Shown here piece by piece: positions 42,945 to 51,997 of a stretch of DNA of 64,000 nucleotides. How positions within the stretch are numbered: position 1 is the stretch's first letter; each line of letters opens with the position of its first letter. This DNA comes from CAZHRK01 sp964534555 (lineage in GTDB: Bacteria; Babelota; Babeliae; Babelales; RVW-14). The notes beneath the pieces are model-generated. The model was not told the DNA's origin, did not search any database, and saw only the letters and a list, made by a program, of their open reading frames with translations. Where the stretch lies: assembly GCA_964534555.1 (NCBI GenBank), contig CAZHRK010000004.1:1-64000 (forward strand), given 5' to 3'. The position numbers and the translations under genes were made by a program.

Positions 42945-44552
42945 ATGTTTAGTATAAGATTTTTATTTACCAGTTTTGCATTCCTTTATTTAGCATCCAC
43001 CTATTACTTTCTTATGCCTGCAGCAACAGGTCGTAGCGATGAATCTGTTTTTGTTTCGCCCGCTGCATCGCCTGTATCAACCACTGCTGATGAGTTGAGC
43101 GAGATTCTTAGGACATCACCAGACAGAGATGCCCGCACAAGAGAGCTAGAAAGTACTGATTTTTTTGGGTTTGTGCTTGAGACAGAATCTGCTCTTTCTG
43201 CCAGACCTGAATCAGCATCGGCTCGCCTAGAGCGAGCAATAGAAGAATCTCCTACCGTTGACTCATCACACTTGTCATTAGCTTTAAGCCGTTATCTTGA
43301 TGGTAGTGATACTGTTTCTTTCGATGCCATAACAATGATGATTGAGCGAGGTGCTGAGCTTGTAACTGATGATGAGCCAAGTAAGACCCCATTAGGCCTT
43401 ATTATTCAAAGCGGCAATCTGTATACAGGTAGGAACCAGAGAAGCTTTTCTCCTCAAGCATATAAACTTATTGAATATCTCTTTGCGCCGTTACGCTCAA
43501 GTAGACCTTTATTTAGAACAGTTGCGCCAAAAGATGTACAAGAAAAAATATATGAAGCGTTAGCGCGCCCTGATTTTGTGCCGCTGCTTGCTCAGCTTTG
43601 CTTACGAGTTAAAGAGCCAATTGATATGATTGATATTCTTGACCGGGTAAAGCTTGATCGAGAAAGGTCTTATTTTAACGGGAAATCGTTTTTAGCGTAT
43701 CTGGTTGACTCTGAAGATTTCGATAGGGTTTCTTTGTTTCTAAGATATTATCCATCGATGATTTTCGACCCATTAAGCAAAAGTGCACGCGGTGAGGAAT
43801 ATGATTTACTATTCCTTGTGTATTTAGCGCTCCAGTTTGGAGACTATTCTTTCATACCATCTGAAAGAGGAATTGCTATTAACCCTCGTCATCGCGGCCT
43901 TCGTAGAGAAAGCCCTTCACGTATTGAACCAGAAAAAGGACCAAATAAATTTGTAGAGAGATTATTACTCTTTGTTTTTGGCCCTCTTAAGCTAGAAGTT
44001 GCTGCAGCTAAGCAAAAAATGGCTTTTAAGCGTGGTGATAAAATTATTAAGGTTACGCCAGATTCTTTTGCCCTAGAAGTTGCAAAAACAGGTTTTTCCC
44101 TATTCCTTGATGCTGAACGTAGATTATTTATCCCGTATACTTCTGATACCTGTCGTTATGTACAATTTTTAGTACTTCACTATTTCCCACCCCTCCCAAA
44201 ACCTGTAGTTGTTGCTCGACCGATTTCGTGGGGTGATGTGCTTAATGATAGTGATGATGAAGCCTCTGAGGAATCACCTGTTGATCGACATGCTGCGCGC
44301 AGAGAGCGTATGGCATTACTTAATGAGGCAGAGGAAAAAGCTGACAGTCATAGACGCAGCCGCTTTGCCGAAACATTAAGGGCTCCGCATGTGTCAGACA
44401 GTGAAGATGATTTAGCTGGTGGTGCAGCGAGGTCTGATTCATCAGAGCGAGTGCCTGTTATTCATGAACGCAGTGAAGCAACATCTTTTGCTCGTCCTCT
44501 TCCCCAGCAAAAAAAGCTTCCGTTCATAGATACTTCATTTGATGAAGAATAA
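42945..44552 (+). CDS. Large exported protein, unknown (535 aa)
   Basis: Not recognised. ATG after TTGAGG. Signal peptide (FSIRFLFTSFAFLYLASTYYFLMPAA). A Ser/Glu-rich region runs to about 110; residues about 115-330 contain helical pairs such as FDAITMMIERGAELVTDDE with TPLGLIIQSG, and SFLAYLVDSEDFDRVSLFLRY, which look like degenerate ankyrin repeats. The last 100 residues are charged and disordered (Asp/Glu/Arg/Ser-rich, DDSDDEASEE). Located among RING-ankyrin and helical-repeat exported proteins; possible effector. Confidence 0.75.
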   Translation: MFSIRFLFTSFAFLYLASTYYFLMPAATGRSDESVFVSPAASPVSTTADELSEILRTSPDRDARTRELESTDFFGFVLETESALSARPESASARLERAIEESPTVDSSHLSLALSRYLDGSDTVSFDAITMMIERGAELVTDDEPSKTPLGLIIQSGNLYTGRNQRSFSPQAYKLIEYLFAPLRSSRPLFRTVAPKDVQEKIYEALARPDFVPLLAQLCLRVKEPIDMIDILDRVKLDRERSYFNGKSFLAYLVDSEDFDRVSLFLRYYPSMIFDPLSKSARGEEYDLLFLVYLALQFGDYSFIPSERGIAINPRHRGLRRESPSRIEPEKGPNKFVERLLLFVFGPLKLEVAAAKQKMAFKRGDKIIKVTPDSFALEVAKTGFSLFLDAERRLFIPYTSDTCRYVQFLVLHYFPPLPKPVVVARPISWGDVLNDSDDEASEESPVDRHAARRERMALLNEAEEKADSHRRSRFAETLRAPHVSDSEDDLAGGAARSDSSERVPVIHERSEATSFARPLPQQKKLPFIDTSFDEE

Positions 44553-44585
44553 AGATTCTATCTATTGTTATTTTTGATTTTAGAG

Positions 44586-44611
44586 CCGGTGCTGCATTTC
44601 TGCAGCACCGG
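44586..44611 (+). terminator. Terminator after the 535-residue protein
   Basis: An 11-bp perfect stem (CCGGTGCTGCA with TGCAGCACCGG), four-base loop, then ATTTTTTA. The preceding TTTTTGATTTTAGAGCCGG also occurs before the two terminators near 46078 and 48855. Confidence 0.9.
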
Positions 44612-44946
44612 ATTTTTTATTAAATACCTTATAAAGATTTTTATACGACCAGATAGCCACAATATGATAATCATTCCTGCGCTCAAAAGTGCTTAATTTA
44701 ATGATTGGCTGATTAAACGCCTTACTATTCAAAAAGATAACGGAAGTATTTTTGAATAAATTATTAAAAAAGTTACTTATCGGGGATTTTGTACACGTAA
44801 TATTTTGAGGAAACCAGGCTTTTTTGCGGCTTTAACTGTTAATTTTTCAATAAAATACCCCCCTTTCGTGTGTAATTTCAAATATAAATTAAATTAATCT
44901 ATGCTTTAACTTAGAATTATGGCTTAAAAAGTAGCGAGGGGGTTAT
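44612..44946. other. AT-rich intergenic region upstream of the RING-ankyrin gene
   Basis: About 335 bp without a supportable gene. A TAGAAT at 44912-44917 sits 30 bp before the start codon and may be a -10 box, but no good -35 is visible. Confidence 0.4.
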
Positions 44947-45939
44947 ATGAAAATTTTATTGAACAGTCTATTTATTTTTCTGATGAGTTTATCATTGGTA
45001 GGCACTGCGGCTTCTGCAGCAAGTGCGTCTGTAATCGTTGAAGATTCTGCAAGGCAAGAAGTTGAAGTTGATGAATGTCCTATTTGTATGGGGCCTATTA
45101 CTGAAAGAGACCCAGCAATAACTTGTCCCGGCAATCCACGAGCACCAGGTGCATCGAGGCACACCTTTCATAGAGAGTGTATGATTAGAGCTAGAGCAAT
45201 TACTCCTAGAGAGCCTGCGAAATGCTTACTCTGTACAACTCCATGGCCTGAATTGCAAGAAGCAACACGCTCAAGACTAAGTTTTTGGGACGCTGTTAAA
45301 TACGGTGATCTTTCCCGTGTAAATGAACTATTGGCAGCGGGCGCTGATGTTAATGCTGCAAATAATAATGGCGAGACAGCCTTGATGTGTGCAGCTTTTT
45401 ATGGGAATGATCATATTTTAGATGTCTTATTAGATGTTGATGGAATTAATGTTAATACTAGAGATAATAATGGCAAGACAGCGTTGATGCATGCAGCTAT
45501 TTGTGGTCACAGTGATTGTGTAAGCTCCCTACTATCGGTTGAAGAGATCGATGTCAATGCCAGAGATAATAATGGTGATACAGCCCTTACGCACGCATCT
45601 TTTTGTGGTTATCACGATGTTGTATCCTGGTTATTAGCTGCTGATGGAATTAATGTTAACGCTGCAAATAATGCAGGCTCGACAGCCTTGATGTATGCAG
45701 TTTTTAAAAGACATAGTAACGTTATCCGTAGCTTGTTAGTAGTTGATGATATCGATGTTGATGTTACAAATAATAATGGTGTTACAGCATTAATGATTGC
45801 ACTTCATTTCAGACGGGATGATGTTGTATTGGAGCTGATTAAAAAAACAGCTTTGAAAAGAATGGGGCGATGGGCACTGAATATTGGGGTTGCTGCAGCA
45901 ACGCTGTATTATATAGGGTTTACACTTGCTGCTGAATAG
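44947..45939 (+). CDS. Exported RING-ankyrin repeat protein
   Basis: Length 330 residues, ATG after GAGGGGG. Signal peptide (KILLNSLFIFLMSLSLVGTAASA). A RING-H2-like zinc finger has C44-x2-C47, C60, H72-x2-H75-x2-C78 and C93-x2-C96 (ECPICMG, HTFHREC, KCLLC). About five or six ankyrin repeats follow (about 111-290), with DVNAANNNGETALMCAA and VNTRDNNGKTALMHAA, and a hydrophobic C-terminal helix (GVAAATLYYIGFTLAA). RING domains recruit E2 enzymes and ankyrin repeats bind proteins, so this has the build of a substrate-directed ubiquitin ligase; bacteria lack ubiquitin, so the target would be in a eukaryotic host (inferred). The C-terminal helix may anchor it in a membrane. Confidence 0.85.
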   Translation: MKILLNSLFIFLMSLSLVGTAASAASASVIVEDSARQEVEVDECPICMGPITERDPAITCPGNPRAPGASRHTFHRECMIRARAITPREPAKCLLCTTPWPELQEATRSRLSFWDAVKYGDLSRVNELLAAGADVNAANNNGETALMCAAFYGNDHILDVLLDVDGINVNTRDNNGKTALMHAAICGHSDCVSSLLSVEEIDVNARDNNGDTALTHASFCGYHDVVSWLLAADGINVNAANNAGSTALMYAVFKRHSNVIRSLLVVDDIDVDVTNNNGVTALMIALHFRRDDVVLELIKKTALKRMGRWALNIGVAAATLYYIGFTLAAE

Positions 45940-45961
45940 TGGCATATTGATTTATTATTTA

Positions 45962-45995
45962 AAGGCCTGTCTTTCTATTAAGAAAGACAGGCCTT
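45962..45995 (+). terminator. Terminator after the RING-ankyrin gene
   Basis: A 15-bp perfect stem (AAGGCCTGTCTTTCT with AGAAAGACAGGCCTT), four-base loop, then ATTTTTTA. Confidence 0.92.
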
Positions 45996-46077
45996 ATTTT
46001 TTATAGCATGCTGTACAAAATATTATACTGAGTCAGCTGGTGCAGAGTGATCAGCCAATTTAATTTTTGATTTTAGA

Positions 46078-46105
46078 GCCGGGGTTGCAGAAATGCAGCA
46101 CCGGC
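46078..46105 (+). terminator. Terminator-like hairpin in the cassette, first copy
   Basis: GCCGG pairs with CCGGC and TGCA with TGCA around GAAA, followed by TTTTTTG. Here no gene directly precedes it except a few remnant codons. Confidence 0.7.
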
Positions 46106-46175
46106 TTTTTTGTTGTTATGAGAGTAGGCGAGTTTGTAGATTAAAGACTAAGGTAATTTTAAAAAGGAGGCTTTA

Positions 46176-48827
46176 ATGAAGCTATTAGGGTTGGTGGGTC
46201 TGCTTGTTGCGTTTATTGGCAGTACATTTGCGCGTGTGCCTGCACATTTAGCAGGGACAGATATATTTCCGTACGAGGGTACGACGATTAATGTGTCACG
46301 CGGAAAATTTGATGCAGAAGGCAAAGCCATACTTGAGGGTGGGCGCCAGGTGCGCGAAGCCGTGAGCGTAGAACTCCCACTTGGAGCGCTTAATCTTGCA
46401 TCTGGTGCAGAGTTTTTTACTGTCATGGCCCAGCAGCTGTATAAGTATGCTGATTTGATCGAGGTTGTTACAGCTGATGTTGATTTTCCTACCGCCGCTG
46501 GCGCAGCTGCACCGGCAGCACCAGTGGCACCAGTGCGAGGGGGACGCCGAGTGCATAGATATATTGTTGATCCCTGGACTAAGAGTCTTAAGAAAAAAGA
46601 AGACGTAAATCCTATTGCAGTGTTACTCAGGGTGTTGTTCAAACAAGTTGATGGCACAACAGGACTTGCTGATTTTCGTGTATCAACGCTTGCTACAAGC
46701 AAAGATGGGTTTAATGCAACACTTGCAGACTGGGCAGACATTATTGTAGCTACTCTTGCTATCTACAAGGTGCGCGTTGAATGTGTTAAGCAACAAGAGC
46801 TGGTTGGTGCGCTCAGAAAAATCCTCCCAAGTAAAAATTCACTTATAAATGCATATAATGCCTTTGAAATGCAGCCAGAAAAACCAAGTTTTGGGTTAGC
46901 GCTAGCTGTAAGTATTACATGGGGCGACGCTGCTGGAGTTGGGTCTGATCTGGTGCTGCGTATGTTGATGGGCGGGGTGTATGCGCTCTGTGGGCATGAT
47001 CAAAAAGCGATTAAATTTTTTTATGCTGAATTATTAAAAAAATTAGAAAAACAAAAGATTATTTTGGCTGATGTTTTAGCTGAAGCTCGTGCACGATTTA
47101 CTGATGTTTGGGGTGAGCGCCCCGTACAAGATTCTGCTACAAGAGCAGGGGTTGCAGAAACTAAAGATCCTGAGCCTGCAGATGGGACTGGCGTTCCAGA
47201 GGCATACACCGCAGGAGCTGCTGTAGATAGCCCATCATACACTGCGTATCAAATGCTTAAGAATATAAGCGGTGCGTTCAGCGTACTCGCCTATGATGTT
47301 GCACGCGTTGGATCTGCTACGTACCCTGACTGTTTTGAAACAACGATGCGTAATATTGTTCGTGGACTTGTTGCGGGCGTGAGTGACCTTGGTGTAAAAA
47401 TGCATGAAGATTATGCAGCGTATTTTACTGCGTATAGTACTGAAGCCCTGCAAGCAACACAAAAAGCGCGTGATGCGTGGGCTAGCTTAGTGAGTGCGAT
47501 TCCAGGAATACTTTATACAGCAAATAAGCCAGAGCTTAATGTTTCGTTAATGAATCTGCTGGTTGGGCTGAATTATATTTTTCACTTAAAAGTACCAGCA
47601 CTAGATGCAATTACAGATGAAAATCCTGTAACAATTTCTAATGAGCTTGATCCTGATAGAGAAGAGCTTCTGAGAGATCTTGTTGCATCAGTAAATAATG
47701 CCTTGCGTGACAAGTTGAGTAAGGATGTCGAGATTGAGGTTGATTCGTATGAGGATGTTATTTCACATAAGATTTCGCTAACGAGATTTCAAGCTGGCGA
47801 TATCATTATGACTGGGTATCTGCATGTTGGGCAGCACGCAGAAATCAATATGCAGCTGGAAGATCGCCCCCCAATAACTGTTCCAGAAGGACATGCAAAT
47901 ATCTTCATGGCGCTTGAAGCTGCTGTAAATGATGAGTATGCAAGACCAGATGGTACTGTAAAAACTCGCCAGGACGCACATATGGCCTTGGTTACACTGT
48001 CTTCTGAGTCAAATCTTCTTGCTAGTTTGCTTACACAATCTCTTGCCCCAGCGTTGATGGATGTTGTGTTGAACGCAGTTAAGCAGATACCAGATCCTCG
48101 CCAAGTGGGGGTATTGATGATCGGTCTTGTCAGCAGAGGGTATGCGTTTAAGCAGGCAGCAGATATTGCAGCTCAAGCTCTAAAGAGCACTGATTGGACT
48201 GTTTTTGTACAAGGTTTTAATCTGTATCATAAATTAATTGAAAAAGAAAAATACTTTGAGCAGGCATTAGCGCTGGCTGTTGCGTCAGTAAAAAGCCCTG
48301 TTTTAACTATTCGTAGTCAAGGGTTTCGCTTGATTGAAAAGTTAGTTTTAAAAGGGTATGGATTTGATGATGCTGCAGTTATAGCAAGGGATTCTGTGCT
48401 CAGTAGCGATTCAGTTGTTCTGAGTGAAGGATTTAGGCTGTATGGAAACCTGGCTGAAAAAGGTCAACAACTTGAAGTTGCTGCTGAGCTTGTAGGTGAG
48501 AGTATAAAAAGTAGTGATCAGCTTGTTCTGAGCGCTGCTTTTACGCTTCTTCAAAAGCTTGTTGAAGTCGGTTATGAATTTGATCTTGCCGCAACAATTG
48601 CAGCAGATGCTGTAAAAAGCACAGATCCACGCGTTCGAAGATTAGGCTTATTAGTCTATATCGAATTAGTTAAAAAGAATAGAGAGGTTGAGACAGCAGC
48701 TCTCATTGCTGCAGAAACTCTAGAAAAAGATTATTCACATTCAGAGAAAAATGCTGCAGTTTTTCTACAAGAAGTAATTAGTAGCCATACAGCTCTGTCT
48801 GATAGGGCGCGAGCTGGTGCAGGGTGA
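46176..48827 (+). CDS. Large exported helical-repeat protein A (883 aa)
   Basis: Not a family I recognise. ATG after a perfect AAGGAGG. Signal peptide (KLLGLVGLLVAFIGSTFA), then a domain of about 600 residues shared with the next gene (VSVELPLGALNLASGAEFF, VHRYIVDPWTKSLKKKEDVN, RMLMGGVYALCGHDQKAIKF). From about residue 625 come about six units of 36-40 residues of the form GFxLxxKLVEKGYxFDxAAxIAxxxIKS, an alpha-helical solenoid like HEAT or Armadillo repeats. It is about 110 residues shorter than its paralogue, mainly through fewer repeats. Exported, probably a surface or effector protein (inferred). Confidence 0.82.
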   Translation: MKLLGLVGLLVAFIGSTFARVPAHLAGTDIFPYEGTTINVSRGKFDAEGKAILEGGRQVREAVSVELPLGALNLASGAEFFTVMAQQLYKYADLIEVVTADVDFPTAAGAAAPAAPVAPVRGGRRVHRYIVDPWTKSLKKKEDVNPIAVLLRVLFKQVDGTTGLADFRVSTLATSKDGFNATLADWADIIVATLAIYKVRVECVKQQELVGALRKILPSKNSLINAYNAFEMQPEKPSFGLALAVSITWGDAAGVGSDLVLRMLMGGVYALCGHDQKAIKFFYAELLKKLEKQKIILADVLAEARARFTDVWGERPVQDSATRAGVAETKDPEPADGTGVPEAYTAGAAVDSPSYTAYQMLKNISGAFSVLAYDVARVGSATYPDCFETTMRNIVRGLVAGVSDLGVKMHEDYAAYFTAYSTEALQATQKARDAWASLVSAIPGILYTANKPELNVSLMNLLVGLNYIFHLKVPALDAITDENPVTISNELDPDREELLRDLVASVNNALRDKLSKDVEIEVDSYEDVISHKISLTRFQAGDIIMTGYLHVGQHAEINMQLEDRPPITVPEGHANIFMALEAAVNDEYARPDGTVKTRQDAHMALVTLSSESNLLASLLTQSLAPALMDVVLNAVKQIPDPRQVGVLMIGLVSRGYAFKQAADIAAQALKSTDWTVFVQGFNLYHKLIEKEKYFEQALALAVASVKSPVLTIRSQGFRLIEKLVLKGYGFDDAAVIARDSVLSSDSVVLSEGFRLYGNLAEKGQQLEVAAELVGESIKSSDQLVLSAAFTLLQKLVEVGYEFDLAATIAADAVKSTDPRVRRLGLLVYIELVKKNREVETAALIAAETLEKDYSHSEKNAAVFLQEVISSHTALSDRARAGAG

Positions 48828-48854
48828 TCAGCCAATTTAATTTTTGATTTTAGA

Positions 48855-48882
48855 GCCGGGGTTGCAGAAATGCAGCACCGGC
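48855..48882 (+). terminator. Terminator after helical-repeat protein A
   Basis: Identical to the hairpin at 46078-46105, here 28 bp past a real stop, followed by TTTTTTG. Confidence 0.85.
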
Positions 48883-48952
48883 TTTTTTGTTGTTATGAGA
48901 GTAGGCGAGTTTGTAGATTAAAGACTAAGGTAATTTTAAAAAGGAGGCTTTA

Positions 48953-51940
48953 ATGAAGCTATTAGGGTTGGTGGGTCTGCTTGTTGCGTTTATTGGCAGT
49001 ACATTTGCGCGTGTGCCTGCACATTTAGCAGGGACAGATATATTTCCGTACGAGGGTGTAAGCGTTGAGTTAAAGCGTAGAAAGCTTGGTGCAGATGGCA
49101 AGACAATCGTTGAGGGTGGCCGAGCAGTGCTTGAGGATGTGAGCGTAGAGCTCCCACTTGGAGTACTTAATCTTGCATCTGGTGCAGAGTTTTTTACAGT
49201 GATAGCTCAGCAGCTGTATAAGTATGCTGATTTGATCGAAGTTGTTGCAGATGATGCTGTGGCAGCAGGGGCTGCTGCAGCCGCGGCCCCAGTGCGAGGT
49301 GGGCGCCGAGTGCATAGATATATCGTTGATCCATGGACAAAGAGCCTTAAGAAAAAAGAAGACGTAAATCCGATTTCGATTCTTATAAGAGCGTTATTCA
49401 AACAAGTTGATGGCACAACGGGACTTGGTGATTTTCGTGTATCAACGCTCGCTATGCATGAAGATGGTCTTCATGCAACGCTTGCCGACTGGGCTGACGC
49501 AATTGTTGCTGTTTTTACAATGCACACCGTGCGCGCTGAAAGAAATAAAATAGAAGACCAGGTTGGCGTATTCAATAAATTGCTTTCAGATAAAAACTCA
49601 CTGATCAGGGCGTATAACGTATTTCTAATGCAGCCTGAAAAACCAACTTTTGGGTCTGTAATAGCTTTAAGTATGGCATGGGGTGAGGCAGCTGGATTTG
49701 GACCTGATGTGGTGCTACGTATGTTGATGGGCGGGGTGTATGCGCTCTGTGGGCATGATCAAAAAGCAATTAAATTTTTTTATAATGAATTATTAAAAAA
49801 ATTAGCAAAGCAAAAGATTTTTTCAGCAGCGGTTCCCGCACAATTTACTCGTGCTTTAGCTGAAGCTCGTGCACGATTTACTGGTGTTTGGGGTGGGGGC
49901 GCAGTACAAGATTCTGCTACAAGAGCAGGGGTTGCAGAGACTAAAGATCCTGAGCCTGCAGATGGTACTGGTCTTCCAGAGGCATATACAGCAGACGCTG
50001 CCGTAGATAGCCCATCATACACTGCGTATCAAATGCTTGAGAATAGAAGCGGTGCGTTCAGCATACTTGCCTATGAAGTTGCACATGTTGGATCTGCTAC
50101 GTACCCTGACTGTTTTGAAACAACGATGCGTAACATTGTACGAGTATTAGTTGCGAACGTGAGTGATCTTGATGCAAAAATGCACGCAGATTATGCAGCG
50201 TATTTTACTGAGTATAATACTGAATGGCTCCAGGTAACACAACAAGCGCGTGATGCATGGGCCAGCTTGGTCAGCAGGATTCCAGGAATCCTTTATACAG
50301 AAAATAAGCCAGAGCTTGAGCCATCACTTATGAATTTGCTGGTTGCACTGAATTATATTTTTCAATTAAAGCTACCAGCATTAGATGCAATTACAGATGA
50401 AAATCCTGTAACAATTAAGCCTGAGGGCGCTGCTGATCGCGCAACACTCCTTGAATCTCTTGTTCCATTAGTAAGTAATGCGCTGCATGAAAAATTAGGT
50501 AAGAATGTCGTAATTGAAGTTGATTCATACAACGATGTTGGTTCATACAACGATGTTGATTCACATCTGATCTCGATAGAAAAATTCCAAGCAGGCGATA
50601 TTGTTATCTCTGGACGTATTTATGTTGGTGGGCACGCTGAGGTGTTAGTACCAGTAGAAGATATGCCAAAGGTAGGCATACCAGATGCTAATGCAAATAT
50701 CTTCATGGCGCTTGAAATAGCTGCAAATAAAGAGCTTGCAAGGCCAGAAGCGCTTACAATAGAGCGCCAGGCAGCATATACATTTATTGTAACATTAAAG
50801 CCAGAAAAAGATGTTGTTAAAAGCTTGATCCAGCTACCACTAGCTTCAGCTTTAATGAGTACTGCTTTAACTGCTGTTGCTCAATTGCCACATATTTATC
50901 AAACCGCTGCGTTAACTATCGAGCTGGTTGAAAAGGGTTATGGTTTTGAATTTGCCATAGCTGTTGCAGAAAAGCTGTTAAGCCTAGGGTTTGGAAACGC
51001 TGAGCGGTTCGCACTTGAGTTATATATCAAATTAGTTGAAAAAGGGTATGCGTTTGATCAGTCATTAGAAGCTGCTGAAGAAGCAATTAAAAGAACAGAC
51101 GTGGAAATGCGATCTTTGGGAATGCAATTAGTTGAGAGATTAGTTGAAAAAGGTTATGGCTATGAACTTGCTGCAGCTGTAGCATTAGAATATGCCAAAA
51201 GTGTTGATTTGTTTACGCGTGACAATGGACTTAGATTTCTTAAAAAATTGATAGAAAAAGGGCAAGGGTTTGAGGAGGCTTCATTAATAGCATCAGAATT
51301 TATAAAAAGTTCGAGCTTTTTTTCTGCTCAACAAGGCTTTGAATTGATTGAAATGCTCACTGAAAAAGGATATGCCTCTGAGGGTGCAGCTTCAGCAGCG
51401 GTAGAGGCAATTAAAAGTAATAATTTTTCAGGGCGGGCGAAAGGATTTAAATTACTTGAATTTTGTATTGAGCGGGGCTATGGGATTGATCAAGCAATAG
51501 AGATTGCAGTAGAATTTATAGAAAGATCTGAATCGTTTAATTTGCTTTGCAAATTAATTGAAAAAGGTCACGGTTTTGATCAAGGAATAAAAGTCGCAGA
51601 AAAACTTGCTGGGAGTTCTGAAACATCTACCCAAGTGAATGGCCTTCAGTTAATCCGCAGATTAATTGAAAAGGGACAAGCATTTGATCTAGCAGCAGTT
51701 GCAGCTCGAGAAGCTGTGAAAAGCAGCCATATCTTTGTTCGTAATCATGGTTTGTTTTTATACTGTAGCCTTGTTCAAAAAGGTAAAGAGATTGAATCAG
51801 CTTCTGCAGCAGCTGCGCAAGCAGTTATGAGCAGTAGTAATCTTGAAAAGCGTACAGCCTTAAAATTACAACAATTAATTGATAGCCACAAATCTTCTGG
51901 CGGCGCCTCTACAGCTGCAGGTGCTGCAAGCGCTGCTTGA
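48953..51940 (+). CDS. Large exported helical-repeat protein B (995 aa)
   Basis: Paralogue of protein A with the same signal peptide at DNA level. The roughly 600-residue N-terminal domain is clearly homologous but diverged, including the opening of the mature protein (VSVELKRRK here). From about residue 640 there are about nine repeats of the LIEKGYGFDQAIEIAVEFIE type; the conserved core is L-[IV]-E-K-G-[YQ]-x-F. A short Ala/Gly/Ser tail ends the chain. Repeat number varies between the copies, which solenoid proteins tolerate easily. Tandem position and the shared 5' cassette point to duplication followed by divergence of the exported part only. Confidence 0.82.
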   Translation: MKLLGLVGLLVAFIGSTFARVPAHLAGTDIFPYEGVSVELKRRKLGADGKTIVEGGRAVLEDVSVELPLGVLNLASGAEFFTVIAQQLYKYADLIEVVADDAVAAGAAAAAAPVRGGRRVHRYIVDPWTKSLKKKEDVNPISILIRALFKQVDGTTGLGDFRVSTLAMHEDGLHATLADWADAIVAVFTMHTVRAERNKIEDQVGVFNKLLSDKNSLIRAYNVFLMQPEKPTFGSVIALSMAWGEAAGFGPDVVLRMLMGGVYALCGHDQKAIKFFYNELLKKLAKQKIFSAAVPAQFTRALAEARARFTGVWGGGAVQDSATRAGVAETKDPEPADGTGLPEAYTADAAVDSPSYTAYQMLENRSGAFSILAYEVAHVGSATYPDCFETTMRNIVRVLVANVSDLDAKMHADYAAYFTEYNTEWLQVTQQARDAWASLVSRIPGILYTENKPELEPSLMNLLVALNYIFQLKLPALDAITDENPVTIKPEGAADRATLLESLVPLVSNALHEKLGKNVVIEVDSYNDVGSYNDVDSHLISIEKFQAGDIVISGRIYVGGHAEVLVPVEDMPKVGIPDANANIFMALEIAANKELARPEALTIERQAAYTFIVTLKPEKDVVKSLIQLPLASALMSTALTAVAQLPHIYQTAALTIELVEKGYGFEFAIAVAEKLLSLGFGNAERFALELYIKLVEKGYAFDQSLEAAEEAIKRTDVEMRSLGMQLVERLVEKGYGYELAAAVALEYAKSVDLFTRDNGLRFLKKLIEKGQGFEEASLIASEFIKSSSFFSAQQGFELIEMLTEKGYASEGAASAAVEAIKSNNFSGRAKGFKLLEFCIERGYGIDQAIEIAVEFIERSESFNLLCKLIEKGHGFDQGIKVAEKLAGSSETSTQVNGLQLIRRLIEKGQAFDLAAVAAREAVKSSHIFVRNHGLFLYCSLVQKGKEIESASAAAAQAVMSSSNLEKRTALKLQQLIDSHKSSGGASTAAGAASAA

Positions 51941-51970
51941 GCAGATGGTTTATTTTTGAGTGTATTTGCT

Positions 51971-51994
51971 GGGGTTGCCGATTTTGGTAACCCC
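51971..51994 (+). terminator. Terminator after helical-repeat protein B
   Basis: GGGGTTGCC pairs with GGTAACCCC (one wobble), six-base loop, then GTTTTATTTT. The converging gene ends 3 bp further. Confidence 0.8.
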
Positions 51995-51997
51995 GTT

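Larger units (their letters stand above)
46035..49057. repeat. 246-bp cassette repeated 2777 bp apart (46035-46280 and 48812-49057)
   Basis: The two blocks differ at one base (46046/48823). Each holds the end of a coding sequence with stop TGA, a terminator, a spacer, the ribosome site, and the first 35 codons (signal peptide to PYEG) of one of the two large paralogues. Outside the block the paralogues are clearly diverged. In the first block the coding end (AGAE-stop) has no gene in front, so it is either a remnant of a lost copy or the original junction of the duplication. Confidence 0.9.
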
